Shown: piece after piece, positions 9,469 through 21,600 of the stretch
How positions within the stretch are numbered: the stretch's first letter is position 1
Layout: each line of letters opens with the position of its first letter
Assembly: GCA_024364735.1 (NCBI GenBank)
Contig: JAGFNQ010007708.1
Coordinates: 57,378 to 121,377, forward strand
Direction: 5' to 3'
From: Boesenbergia rotunda
Lineage: Eukaryota > Streptophyta > Magnoliopsida > Zingiberales > Zingiberaceae
DNA length: 64,000 bases
Notes under the pieces: model-generated
What the model was told of the DNA's origin: nothing
Databases searched by the model: none
The model's input: the letters and a program-made list of their open reading frames with translations, nothing else
Translations under genes and position numbers: made by a program

Positions 9469-12400
9469 TTAACTCCTGGTCTGTAGGACACCTCCTGGTC
9501 TCTGGTGTTCTGCTTTAACTCTCTGACATGTCAGGCAGGTGCTGACATACCTAGCTATGTCTCTTTTCATTCCGGACCACCAAAATCTTCTTTTCAAGTC
9601 CTGGTACATCTTGATAGAACCAGGATGCATGGAGTAGGGAGTTCCATGGGCTTCTTCAAGAATCTTCTTTCTCAGCTCTTCATTCTTGGGAACACACAAA
9701 CGGTCACCATAATAGAGTATCCCACTGTCAGATACTCTAAACTCTTTACTTTCTCCTTCTTGTATCTCTTGCTTGATCCTTTGGATATCATAATCCTCAG
9801 CTTGCTCTTTTTGTATATCTTCAAGCAAGGTTGACTCTAGTATCAATAGAGCTAACTACCCATAAACGATCTCAACTCCATAATCTACTATTTCCTTCTG
9901 TAATGGTGGTGCCAATGATGATAAGGACATCAAAGTGGCACAAGTCTTTCTACTCAGTGCATCTGCTACTCTATTTGCCTTACCAGGGTGGTAAAGAATC
10001 TCACAGTCATAGTCCTTCACTAACTCGAGCCACCTTCGCTGTCTCATATTGAGGTCTTTCTGAGTGAAGAAATATTTCAGACTCTGGTGATCTGTATAAA
10101 TCTTACACTGCACTCCATACAAGTAATGCCTCCATATCTTTAGAGCAAAGACTACAGCTGCCAACTCTAGATCATGAGTAGGGTAATTCTTTTCATAGTC
10201 CTTGAGTTGCCTGGAAGCATAAGCTATGACTTTGCCTTCTTGCATCAGGATTGCTCCAAGTCCTAGCTTTGATGCATCACTGTATATATCAAAGCTCTTA
10301 TCACCTTCGGGTACTGTAAGGATAGGAGCGCTGGTCAGTCTCTTCTTCAACTCAAGGAAGCTCTGCTCACAGTCCTCAGTCCACTCATACTTCTTATTCT
10401 TTCTGGTAAGGGCTGTAAGTGGAGAGACTATCTTTGAAAAGTCCTCTACAAACCTTCTGTAGTACCCTGCCAAACCCAGAAAACTTCTGATCTCACTGTC
10501 ATTCTTTGGTCGACTCCAGTTACTAACTGCTTCAATCTTGGCTGGGTCTACCATAATACCTTCCTTGGAAATGATGTGGCCTAGGAAGGCCACCTGATCA
10601 AGCCAAAACTCACACTTTGAGAATTTGGCGTACAACTCTTTCTGATGTAAGGTTTGCAATACCATCTTTAGGTGTTCGGCATGTTCTTCCTGAGTCTTTG
10701 AATACACTAGGATATCATCAATAAAGACAATGATGAACTTGTCCAGAAAATCCTTGAACACTCTATTCATTCCATAAACGTTGCAGGGGCGTTTGTCACT
10801 CCAAAGGGCATGACCACAAACTCATAGTGCCCATATCTTGTACTGAAAGCAGTCCTTGGTACATCACTCTCCTTCACTCTTAGCTGATGGTAACCTGATC
10901 GCAGATCTATCTTGGAGAACACTGTGGCTCCCTTCAGCTGATCAAATAAATCATCTATCCTTGACAAAGGATATTTGTTCTTGATGGTTACTTTATTCAA
11001 AGCTCGATAATCTATGCACATTCGCATAGATCAATCTTTCTTCTTGACGAACAATACAGGAGCTCCCCAAGGTGAATGACTAGTGCGGATAAAACCCTTG
11101 TCAAGCAGCTCTTGCAACTGTTCTTGCAATTCTTTCAGTTCTGCTGGCGCCATGCGATAAGGTGCCTTCGAAATTGGGTTGGTTCCTGGGGCCAACTCAA
11201 TTTCAAACTCAATTTCCCGATTGGGAGGGAGTCCTGGTAACTCTTCAGGAAACACCTCGGGATAGTCACAGACTACCCTCACTTCTTCTCTCTTCAATCC
11301 TTCTCCTTGACTTGCATCCACTATATGAGCTAGAAACCCAGAGCACCCCTTCTCTAACATTTTCTGAGCTTGTAAGGTAGATAGGAACCTCTTTGTCTTT
11401 CTCCTTGGGTCTCCAAGAAACTCAAATGAAGGTTCTGCTTCTGGTGTGAATTTGACTTTTCTCTTGCGGCAGTCTATAGAAGCACTATACTTGCTCAAGA
11501 AGTCCATCCCTAAAATGACATCGTAATCCTTCATCTCAAGGGCTACCAAGTCACTATAGAGCTCTCGGTTGGAAATCCAGATTGGTACTGCCCTTAGCCT
11601 CTGAGTAGAGGCCATTACTTCCCCTGACGGTAAGGTTGTTAAAAATTTCTGACCCAAACTTTCTGGTGGGATCCCTAGCCTTTTAGTGAACAGCATGGAT
11701 ACAAAAGAATGGGTTGCCCCAGTATCGAATAACACAATCGCATATTGAGATGAGATGAGTATTCGACCTGTGACCATGTTAGGAGCATTTGCCACCTCTT
11801 CCCTGGTGATGGCAAAAACCCTGGCGTTGGTCGCAGCTGGTGGGGCTTCCATCCTCGCCTGACTGTAATAAGATCCCTCCATAACTGGCTACATCTGGTG
11901 CAGCTGAGCAGGTCCACCCCCGTACTGAAGAAGCTGTGGTGGAGGCGGCTTTGCTTTAGGGCACGCCTTGGCCAGGTGCCCTACTACTTCACAGATATAA
12001 CACCCGCCAACCCTCGACCGGTTAGGGCAAGCCTTCATCATATGCCCTTCTGCTCCGCAAATATGACATCCGCTCATGCCCTGACGACATACTCCAGGAT
12101 GTGCCTTTCCACACTTTGGGCAAGGGAGATACTTGAGCTGCTTGCTTGACGTGCCCCCTTTGTTGCCCTCAAAAGACTTCTGATCCCACTGCTTCCTCTT
12201 ACTTGAATTTCCTTTCCAATTTTGTTGGTTTTGAGGATTTCCTTGGGACTTCTGGGCTGATGCCTGTTGTTGTTGCACACGAGTGGCCTTTATACTGTTT
12301 AAGTAGTGTTCAGTGATCAGAGCACTACTTACTAGTTCTTCTGAAGTTTGCGGTCTATTACCACCGCTAGCCACATTCAGAGCTATCTGAGGCCTCAGCA

Positions 12401-13100
12401 TCTTGAGCATTAACCTGACCCTTTCCTTTTCAGTACTGACTAACTCCGGGCACAAGCGAGCTAATCGATTGAACTTCTTCACTGCTTCATCCACAGTTAG
12501 ATCTCCTTGGCGGAACTCAGTAAATTCATCATAGTGCTTGTTTGTCACTTTCATGTGAAAGTACTCTTCCAGAAATTCTGCTTCAAGGTCGGCCCAGGTC
12601 ATCTGATTCACATTCCTCTTAGCTTTCACTCTTTCCCACCACATCCTAGCATCTCCAGTAAGGTAGAAAGATGTGCACTTTATTTTCTCCACCTCGGGCC
12701 AGTCCAATAACTCCATTATACTCTCCACTGTTTTGAACCATGCCTGAGCATCCCATGGTTCACTTGTGCCAGAAAAATTCTCAGGCTTCAGTCTCTGCCA
12801 CTGGATCAGATATGCCTCTTGCCTTACTTCTCTTGTCGGAGGTACTGGGGGAACCTCTGTCGCTACTGGTGCTGCTACTTGCGCCACTGGCGCCACTGGA
12901 GGGGTAGCAGAAGTGGCCTGCTGATTAGTGGCCTGCTGGTTAGCCATTAAGGTGGCAATGACTTGCTGCTGTTCAGCAAGTTGCCTCTGAAGCTGGGCCA
13001 CCACTCCTTGAAGGTCTGGTGGTGGTACAGACTCTGTTGACTCCTGTTCTCTAGGAGCTTGCTCCTCATTTCGGACAATTCTAGGACGTCCTCTTGGCAT
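9469..13100 (-). pseudogene. gag-pol: Ty3/gypsy gag-pol polyprotein, broken and truncated
   Basis: Gag starts at ATG 13100 (MPRGRPRIVRNEE) with a Gln-rich coil, a retrotrans_gag core (PENFSGTSEPWDAQAW) and two clear CCHC knuckles near 12070-11960. TAG at 11889 interrupts the frame before protease, which has the FDTGATHSFVS active site. Reverse transcriptase follows, with TGA at 11031 ahead of [35 protein letters not shown] and the catalytic [10 protein letters not shown] frameshift lies at about 10768 between the latter two. RNase H ([23 protein letters not shown]) runs to TAG at 9856. The HHCC zinc finger of integrase follows (HPGSIKMYQDLKRRFWW, CLTCQ), and the sequence ends before the DDE core. 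Three nonsense codons, one frameshift and the truncation make it non-functional. Confidence 0.93.
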
Positions 13101-13350
13101 CGTCTTACTCTATAGCACACAAAAATAAAAGCTCATTATCTCTTACTAACTTACTTCATTATCTCCCTGCACATATTAGCATGCAATAATACTAACATAC
13201 TTTCTTATCATCATGCATTACTGATACTAACAATCAATAATGAAAAGCATATAAAACTGCAAAATATGAACTTCTTACTTGGTAGGCGGCAGGATTGATG
13301 CTTAATGTCAGTGTGGCGGAAGGGTGGAACCTTTTGCTCTGATACCACTC
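13101..13350 (-). other. Leader and primer site of the gypsy element
   Basis: TGGTATCAGAGC on the minus strand (13347-13336) lies three bases from the LTR end, a match to initiator-Met tRNA. The rest is an AT-rich leader without an ORF of note. Confidence 0.82.
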
Positions 13351-15568
13351 TGTGACGACCCACCTTCTGGTACTAAGCTTTAAGGCGGATCGCTACTAAC
13401 TAACTAACTAACTAATTAGTGATTTCTTATAATGCTAAACCAACTGGGAGAATTTAAAATTTCTTATTTCGCTATTTGCTGAACTAACAATTTATAATCA
13501 TGTTTAAAGTACTAATCAGCCAAAATAAAGCAAAAACTTTAATTTTATTAGCTTGGCCAAGATTTGACCCCTAGACCTCTTAGTTGTAACACTAAAGCAC
13601 TAACCAGCTGCTCTATACCACTTGTTTTCAATGGTACCAGTCGACTGCTATATAGACAGTCGACTGGTATCGGCCACAGAAACTTTTCGTGCCCGGCACC
13701 AGTCGACTGGCCTCATGGCAGTCGACTGGTGCATCGAACAGTAGGTTCTGTTCGATATCGCAGTCGACTGGTTCTGAACCAGTCGACTGGCACGCCTGAA
13801 AACCTGCATTTCAGACCTGAAAACCATCTTCAACGATCCACAAAACATATACTTCCAAGACGTACAAAGACATAACTCCATTTCTATACTCTATACTAGT
13901 TTTATGAACATTTTAGCAACTCAAAACGAATCCAATAACTTGAAATTAGAATCCTTGCGAGATTTAACAAAACTATCAAAACGTAAACAAAACACTCTAG
14001 AGTTTGTACCAAACTTAACCTCTATGCGTAGTTTAAACAAAGTCATTCATTCTACCACTTCAAAACACCAAAACACATGTTCTACAAGACTTAGCCCAAA
14101 GATCTCTTCCACGGTTCCGCCGCCACTGAACATCAAAGCAAGTCCCTTCGCCTCCTTAACTTATGCTTTTTCTTTACCTTTATCTGCAATAGAAGGAAAA
14201 TGCAACTAATAAGCAAATTGCTTAGTAAGTAAATCCTAACTCACAAATCCAAACGATAAGGGATAAACATGCTCTTTTCAAATAATGCTTACTTCAAAAC
14301 ACATGCACTTTGAAATACTTACACATGGAAACTTTCACATACTTATCATGCTCAATCATGCTTGAAAACATTTACTAGCATTAAAACATTGGCAAATCTA
14401 ACATGCTCATAATTTCTTTTAAGACTTGCTACTTATGCATTTCCATACTTTAAACCACTAACTTCCTTGCTCTTGCTCTTTAACATGCTTGTAACATAAC
14501 AATGTTAACATACTTAGCAAAACATATGCTTAAACTGAAAACACTTACATATACTCATATACTTCAAAATAATAATCAACTTTCTCAGGCCTTGACAATG
14601 TACCTGGTATCAGTGTACCAATGCGCACATCCCTAATAGGTTTCGGGGTAGCTAGCCACCGCACCCTATTAGAGCTTCTTTCTAACTTTCTGTGGGCTTC
14701 TCTTTTGCCCGGTACATGTCACTTTACAAAAGTAAAATACTTTCTTATTCATAGTGCTTATACTTATCAAGCTATCTTTCTTTTTATGTAAGTCTTTGCA
14801 CTACAAAATTTTACCTTTCTCACTTGGAACTTTCATCGAGCACATTGCGTGCCCTTAACCTAAAACTCATCTTTGGGACTTTTCAAGAACTTGGCCTTTC
14901 ATGCTTAGATCACACATATAAAATCTACTCCAATTCAAGTTCTATGATTAAAAACATGTATTCTTGAGAAACTTAAATCACACCATAAACAATATTCTCC
15001 AAGCATGCACTTAGATTACAAAATCAAGGTTCTACAACAAGAAAACTACATGCGAAGCTACTCCTATTGCAGGTGAGTGATTTACTTACCCTTTTCTTGA
15101 AGAAAACTCACTAAGTATCTCGAAACTCCTAGCGTAGGGTTCTTTTCCTCTTCCTTTGCAAGAAAACTTCACCCTTGGCCCTAGGGAAGAAGCCCTAGGT
15201 TTTCTACTTCAAGAGGAAGAAGAAGGAGGAGAAAACTCTCCTTTTCTTCCCTGTTTTTCGCAGCCTCCCACCCTGCTCGCGCGGCCTCCTCCAAGCCCTA
15301 ATGGGGTCTTAACTCAACTTAAGTGGAAGTTTAAATACCTCTTCATGAAACGGGCTAAATCAACTATAATATTATTTCGCTTCATCCTTTTTTGTGCTTG
15401 ATACCCTTGCCCAGCTGGTTACTTGGACTTGCTTAGGGATTGGCTTCTCGCGTGGTCGCGAGATCAATCCCCACTCGACCCTTTAATTTTTTTTTATTTT
15501 AATTCCAAAAAATGCTAGAAAAATTCCGAAAAATCCCTAATAATACCAGAAAATTATTGGGTGTTACA
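13351..15568 (-). repeat. 5' LTR of the gypsy element (2218 bp)
   Basis: The plus-strand ends are TGTGACGACCC at 13351 and GGGTGTTACA at 15568. A minus-strand TATTTAAA at 15337-15330 is the best promoter candidate, which would put most of the LTR in the transcribed leader. Three CAGTCGACTG pairs sit at 13638-13789. A block at about 14617-14660 resembles one in solo LTR G. No gene is seen; the predicted short ORFs lack any family resemblance. Confidence 0.87.
13638..13789. repeat. CAGTCGACTG palindrome pairs in the gypsy LTR, 19-bp spacing
   Basis: Perfect 10-bp palindromes start at 13638/13657, 13700/13719 and 13761/13780. All three pairs are offset by exactly 19 bp with unrelated 9-bp spacers. 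Motif and spacing are identical to those in copia LTR B, although the two elements belong to different orders of LTR retroelement. Confidence 0.92.
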
Positions 15569-15726
15569 AAAATGAAAGCAAAAATTTATACTTACATTTT
15601 CGGACAGTGAAATCCATATATCTCCTCAATCCTATTAAAAGAAAATAAACAATATTAAAACATATAAAAATAACACAATCAAATAAGTATTCTAAAATAC
15701 TAATTAAAAGACAAATAAAAATAAAA

Positions 15727-17280
15727 TCATACATAATGATCACCACCATCATCATTGTGGCCACCATCGCCTTCACCACCAATATCAGCGGAACTGGGAG
15801 GAATCTGACTTAGAGCAAAATGTCTCAAAATTAAATCTTATTTTTCCTGCATAATTCTCATTTGTTCATCTCTTTCTGAGATTATGCCTCTTAATTGTGA
15901 AACTTCATTCGTTAAGTTAGCAATCTGAGATGAGTCTGCTGGTAAAGCGGAAAAGGATTTACGAGAAGCTCTATGATATTTACTTAGAGATCCCATTCCC
16001 AAAATCCTTCCCCCTTTCTGTCCCCCACTCGCCTCCATCCACAAATCCATATTATTACCAAGAGACGATGACTCAGATTCTAGACCAACACTTGAATGTC
16101 TATGGGATGTCTCGAGCTCATCGTATTTTTCCTATGTTATAAGAACAAAAATTAAATTAAATTTATTATAATAAAAACTTATGAACATTTGCATTTTTAA
16201 TTAAGTCAAACCTTCATTGCTTTGGCTCTAGCTCCACTCCAAGACTTATCTTTCTTTGTAAATGTTTTTGTAAAGGTTTCAAGAAATGTAGGTTCCTTCC
16301 CGGTTTCTTTGACCTAACAAAATATGATTAGAAATAATATAATAAAATGAAATAGAATGAAAAATTATTGAAAGAATTACATAATTACCATTCTGCATCT
16401 ATGTTTATCAATATTTATTGACCCTCCGGCATACGTCGCAGACAAGTCTCCAGAATTGTATGATTGATTTAATTTATTTTGTTGACTTCTTTTTTTACTT
16501 TCATCCATAGCCCAATAATTACAAATTTTGGTCCAATTTTCCTCTGTGATACATGGTGGTTTTTTTCCCCTAGACTTTGCATGATTTAAAGTGTGGCGGA
16601 TGTGATCACCACACTTTTTTTTGAAAACCTTTTTCACTTCAATTTCATAGCTAGGGTCCCAAGTAAACATCCGCTGTAATAAAAAAATAATTGATTATAT
16701 ATATTTAGTATTATTTCATATGTAAAATAAAATATTTATACCTTAAACTCACTCCACCATAATTCTTTCATTGAAGAAGGAGTGCTCGAATAAGTCATAG
16801 ACTCCCCTAACCAGTGATTATTCACAATTCTATTTATTTCATGAACAACTACGACAGAATTTTCAAATATATAATAAAAGAAAAAAGCATTATTAAATAA
16901 TCAACTATAGGATAAAAAATTAAAATATTATTTGCTACTTACGAATCTCCACAGGGGACAATAAATTGACGAATATCTTGCTCCTCCGAAAATGAGTATC
17001 TGACAGGAGGAACCTCTCCTGCGGATGGGTGCGGTGATGGTACTGGAGAAGGCTATTGTGAAGGTCCTGCTTGAACGAGAGGAGTTGTGGGTGCATTACT
17101 AGTTCCCGACTCATCCTGAGCACTACGTCTCTGACCACCACCTCGTCTGAAGAAGTGCTGTAAAATAAAAAATAAAATAATGTTAAAATAAATTTGATAC
17201 ATAACAATTAATATAAAAAAACCTTACCATATTTGTTTAGATAAAGAGAATACGCAAATCCTACGATGACAAGATATCAC
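15727..17280 (-). pseudogene. Tnp1-like CACTA accessory protein (Transposase_24 type), spliced, with stops
   Basis: In CACTA elements this protein binds the subterminal repeats and aids transposition. Exons can be placed from consensus splice sites on the minus strand: 17280-17228 (ATG is its last codon), 17157-16943, one ending at 16742, 16673-16389, 16313-16212 and 16131 leftward. The reading starts HFFRRGGGQRR after a Pro/Ser-rich segment. It continues through a conserved WWSEFK...FTWDPSYE region, a KICNYWAMDESKKRS motif, a YAGGSINI motif, KETGKEPTFLETF, and a C-terminal GGQKGGRILGMGS followed by a coiled coil. In-frame TAG near 17050 and TAA at 15840-15838 break it; the frame after the second continues to TGA at 15729. 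The acceptor of the third exon is not certain. Confidence 0.78.
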
Positions 17281-17740
17281 CTGTAATGACCTATAAATAA
17301 CAAGAAATATAAAGCATTAACAAATATCATCTGTAATGAGATTTAATTAACTAAATAATTACTTTTGTATTAAAATGAATAATTAGTTAACTAATATCAG
17401 AAATTGATCAATTAGTTAATCACATGTAAACAAAGAAAATCACATAGTCATTCAAATAATACCCTAATTGTATGTTATAATATAAGTAAACACAAGATTT
17501 CATAAACCAATATAAACTACCGAAACCTAATCTTTTAAAACACTCACACTAAGACATGGAATATTACAATAAACATTAATCAGAATAATAAATAATAAAA
17601 AAGGATATATACATACCAAACAAAGGTCAGTAACAAAGAGGTTGGTTCTAACTCTGAACACGTCTAATTAAGACCTACACAAAAAATAGTACAAGGTCAA
17701 AAATATAAATCAGAAATCAAATCTTCAATTGTAAAATCCG
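17281..17740. other. AT-rich interval, probably intron or leader of the Tnp1-like gene
   Basis: No ORF is present. A minus-strand donor-like TTTGGTATGT at about 17618 suggests a small non-coding leader exon between here and the GC-rich block. Nothing else is seen. Confidence 0.4.
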
Positions 17741-18600
17741 ACCGTGAGCCATGTGGCCCAAGCCTAGCCAAGCTTGATATTTAGGGCCCGACCTGTCAAA
17801 ACCGGATCAGCCCGGACCAGCAGGGCAACTCGGACCGACCCGGCCAACCCAGGCCCCGCCCCAGACATGGCTGGCCGGACAGGCCCGCGCGCCCTAGCGC
17901 GGCCACACCTGGCCGGGAAAGCACGAGGGTGGCCAAGCGGGGTCGGAAGACACCGAGCGGCCGCGCGCATCCGGTATCGTGCGACCTCGACTGCACGCGG
18001 CGGGGATCGCACTAACGCGGCCGCGCTCGGCCGGCAGCGAGCGAGGCGAGCGCCGTCGGGTGACGCCAACACCGCGCGAGCGCGAGGCCAGTAGCTGGCC
18101 GGCGCACGGCCGCGCGCAGCCGGTATCGTGCGACCTCCACTGCGCGCGGCGGGTATTGCACAAACGCGACCTTGCTCGGCAGGCAGCGTGCGAGGTGAGC
18201 GCCGTCGGGTGAGGCCGGCACCGCGCGAGCGCGAGGCCGGTACCTGGCGCACGGCCGCGCGCAGTCGGTATCATGCGACATCCACTGCGCGCGGCAGGTA
18301 GCGCGCAAACGCGGCCGCGCCGGCAGCGTGCGAGCCGAGCACGCCGGGTGATGCCGGCACCGCGCGAGCGCGAGGCCGGTAGCGCGCGAATGCGGGCGCG
18401 CGAGACCGATAGCTGGCGCACGGCCGCGCGTAGCCGGTAGCACGAGCGCGGACACACGCGGCCGGAAGAAAGGGAGGCGAGCTCTGCCGCTGCCGGCAAG
18501 GGGGACCGGAGATAATTCAAAGAAGAGAGAAGGAGAAGATATTTACTGGAGAGACGCCGTCGCAGGAGAGCGCGCGCACTACCGCCAAAACCTGCCGCCA
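17740..18600 (-). repeat. GC-rich tandem repeats in the CACTA leader
   Basis: A CpG-dense island lies in otherwise AT-rich DNA. A unit of about 145-150 bp with a GGTATCRTGCGAC word and GCGCGAGCGCGAGGCC recurs from about 17970, 18119 and 18264, with a degenerate fourth copy to about 18450. It lies between the TATA box at 18638 and the Tnp1-like exons, the same relative place as the GC-rich downstream control region of maize Spm. Overlapping ORFs on both strands (up to 235 codons) are by-products of GC-rich repetition. Confidence 0.75.
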
Positions 18601-18637
18601 AAAGCCGAATGAAGTGGGGAAAAAGTAGATCTGGAGG

Positions 18638-18647
18638 TATATATAAT
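18638..18647 (-). promoter_or_regulatory. Probable TATA box of the CACTA promoter
   Basis: ATTATATATA on the minus strand lies between the subterminal repeats and the GC-rich leader, reading towards the Tnp1-like gene. Confidence 0.6.
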
Positions 18648-18649
18648 TA

Positions 18650-21600
18650 GGGTTTTGCGACAAAAATATATTTGTCGCCAAAATTTGTCGCAAACCAGTT
18701 TTATAAAAAAATTATAAAAAACATTAAAATTTAATATAGTGATATACCAAATCTGCGACGAATTCCCAAATTCGTTGCAGATTTTGCGACGAATTCCAAA
18801 TTCGTTGCAGATTTTGCGACGAATTCCAAATTCGTTGCAGATTTTGCGACGAATTTTAAAATTCGTTGCAAAGTTTGCAACGAATTTCAAAATTTGTCGC
18901 AAATAATTATTTTTAAAAAATCCAAAGAATATTAATAAATTTTAGATATGGACCTACAGAATTCGGAATTTAACGAAATGAGTTTCTACGTGCTCGTATC
19001 GATATCCTCGTGATATAAATGACCTCAAACTTAAATTTTACATAATATATTTTTATTTATAATTTTCTAAATATTATTTACTTGAAAAATATATTTTTGT
19101 GGCTTTAAAAAAAATTTAAAATTTTTTTTCTATAAATTTATCCGGTAAAATTTAAGTTTGACGTCATTTATTTCATGATGAAATCAGTACGAGCATGTAG
19201 AAACTTATTTCATGAAATTCGGAGCTCCGTACGTTTATTTATGATTTTTTGAAGGTATTTAATTTCTTTTTAAAAATTAAAAATTTTGCGACGAATTTCA
19301 GAATTCGTCCCAAATTTTGCAACGAATTCTCAAATTCGTCGCAGATCAGGGATGAATTTTGAAATTCGTCGCAGAATGAAATTTTTAAAAAATAAAAACA
19401 AATACCGTTTAATTGTCGTAGATGGACTTAGAGAACTCGGAATTTAATGAAACAAGTTTCTATATATTCGTATTGATCACCTGATGAGCTAAACGACCTC
19501 AAATATGAATTTCTATTAATATATATTTTTTTTCATAGTTCATTATTTATATCAGCATTGACTTAGTTAAAATGTCTAAGTCTGAAATTGTTACTAGCAA
19601 TTTCATATTAATCCTTCATTGATCCCTAGAATTTTTATTGAAATTTGTGAATAAGATCATTTATATCATGAGGACGTTGATACGAACTCGTAGAAACTTG
19701 TTTCATGTCATTCCGAGTTCTGTAGCTCAATCTGCGACATTTCGAACGTATTTCCGATTTTCAAAATATGCGACGAATTTCTAAATTCGTCCCAAATCTG
19801 CGATGAATTTCTAAATTCGTCCCAAATCTGCAACGAATTCCCAAATTCGTTGCAGATTTTGCGACGAATTCCAAATTCGTTGCAGATTTTGCGACGAATT
19901 CCAAATTCGTTGCAGAGTTTGCAACGAATTCCAAATTCGTTGCAGAATTTGCAACGAATTTCAAAATTCGTCGCAAATAATTATTTTTAAATAAACCAAA
20001 AGTATATGAATAAATTTAACATATGGCGCTACAAAATTCGGAATTTAACGAAATGGGTTTCTACATGCTCGTATCGATATCCTCGTGATATAAATGTCCT
20101 CAAACTTAAATTTTACATAATATATTTTTATTTGTAATTTTCTAAATATTATTTACTTGGAAAATATATTTTTGTGGCTTTAAAATTTTTTTCCTATAAA
20201 TTTATCCGGTAAAATTTAAGTTTGACGTCATTTATTTCATGATGAAATCGCTACGAGCACGTAGAAACTTATTTCATGAAATTCGGAGCTCCGTACGTTT
20301 ATTTATGATTTTTTGAAGGTATTTAAGTTTCTTTTTAAAAATTAAAAATTTTGCGACGAATTTCAGAATTCGTCCCAAATTTTGCAACGAATTCTCAAAT
20401 TCGTCGCAGATCAGGGACGAATTTTGAAATTTGTCGCAGAATGAAATTTTTAAAAAATAAAAACAAATACCGTTTAATTGTCGTAGATGGACTTAGAGAA
20501 CTCGGAATTTAATAAAACAAATTTCTATATGTTCCTATTGATCCCCTAATGAGCTAAACGACCTCAAATATGAATTTCTGTTAATATATTTTTTTTCATA
20601 GTTCATTATTTATATCAGCATTGACTTAGTTAAAATGTCTAAGTCTGAAACTGTTACTAGCAATTTCATATTAATCCATCATTGATCCCTAGAATTTTTA
20701 TTGAAATTTGTGAATAAGATCATTTATATCACGAGGACGTCGATACGAACTCGTAGAAACTTGTTTCATGTCATTCCGAGTTCTGTAGCTCAATCTGCGA
20801 CATTTCGAACGTATTTCCGATTTTCCAAATCTGCGACGAATTTCTAAATTCGTCCCAAATCTGCGACGAATTCCCAAATTTGTTGCAGATTTTGTGACGA
20901 ATTCCAAATTCGTTGCAGATTTTGCGACGAATTCCAAATTCGTTGCAAAGTTTGCAACGAATTCCAAATTCGTTGCAGAATTTGCAACGAATTTCAAAAT
21001 TCGTCACAAATAATTATTTTTAAATAAACCAAAAGTATATGAATAAATTTAATATATGGACCTACAGAATTCGGAATTTAACGAAACAAGTTTCTACGTG
21101 CTCGTATCGATATCCTCGTGATATAAATGTCCTCAAACTTAAATTTTACATAATATATTTTTATTTGTAATTTTCTAAATATTATTTACTTGGAAAATAT
21201 ATTTTTGTGGATTTAAATTTTTTTCCTATAAATTTATCCGGTAAAATTTAAGTTTGACGTCATTTATTTCATGATGAAATCGCTACGAGCACGTAGAAAC
21301 TTATTTCATGAAATTTGGAGCTCCGTACGTTTATTTATGATTTTTTGAAGGTATTTAAGTTTCTTTTTAAAAATTAAAAATTTTGCGACGAATTTCAGAA
21401 TTCGTCCCAAATTTTGCAACGAATTCTCAAATTTGTCGCAGATCAGGGACGAATTTTGAAATTCGTCGCAGAATGAATTTTTTAAAAAATAAAAACAAAT
21501 ACCGTTTAATTGTCGTAGATGGACTTAGAGAACTCGGAATTTAATAAAACAAATTTCTATATGTTCCTATTGATCCCCTGATGAGCTAAACGACCTCAAA

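Larger units (their letters stand above)
9469..15568 (-). mobile_element. Ty3/gypsy chromovirus (Tekay/Del-like), 3'-truncated
   Basis: The minus-strand order is LTR (15568-13351), primer site, gag, protease, reverse transcriptase, RNase H and the start of integrase. It is cut at about 9469 against CACTA subterminal repeats. The remaining integrase, the chromodomain if there was one, and the 3' LTR are missing, together with whatever CACTA sequence lay there. This fits insertion followed by a deletion spanning the left junction. The LTR ends TGTAACACCC...GGTCGTCACA (minus strand) are typical of Tekay/Del. Confidence 0.9.

Noticed and set aside
17764..18601. Overlapping ORFs up to 235 codons on both strands
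   Set aside because: GC-rich tandem DNA leaves all frames open; the peptides are Arg/Ala-rich and differ by frame, with no domain.
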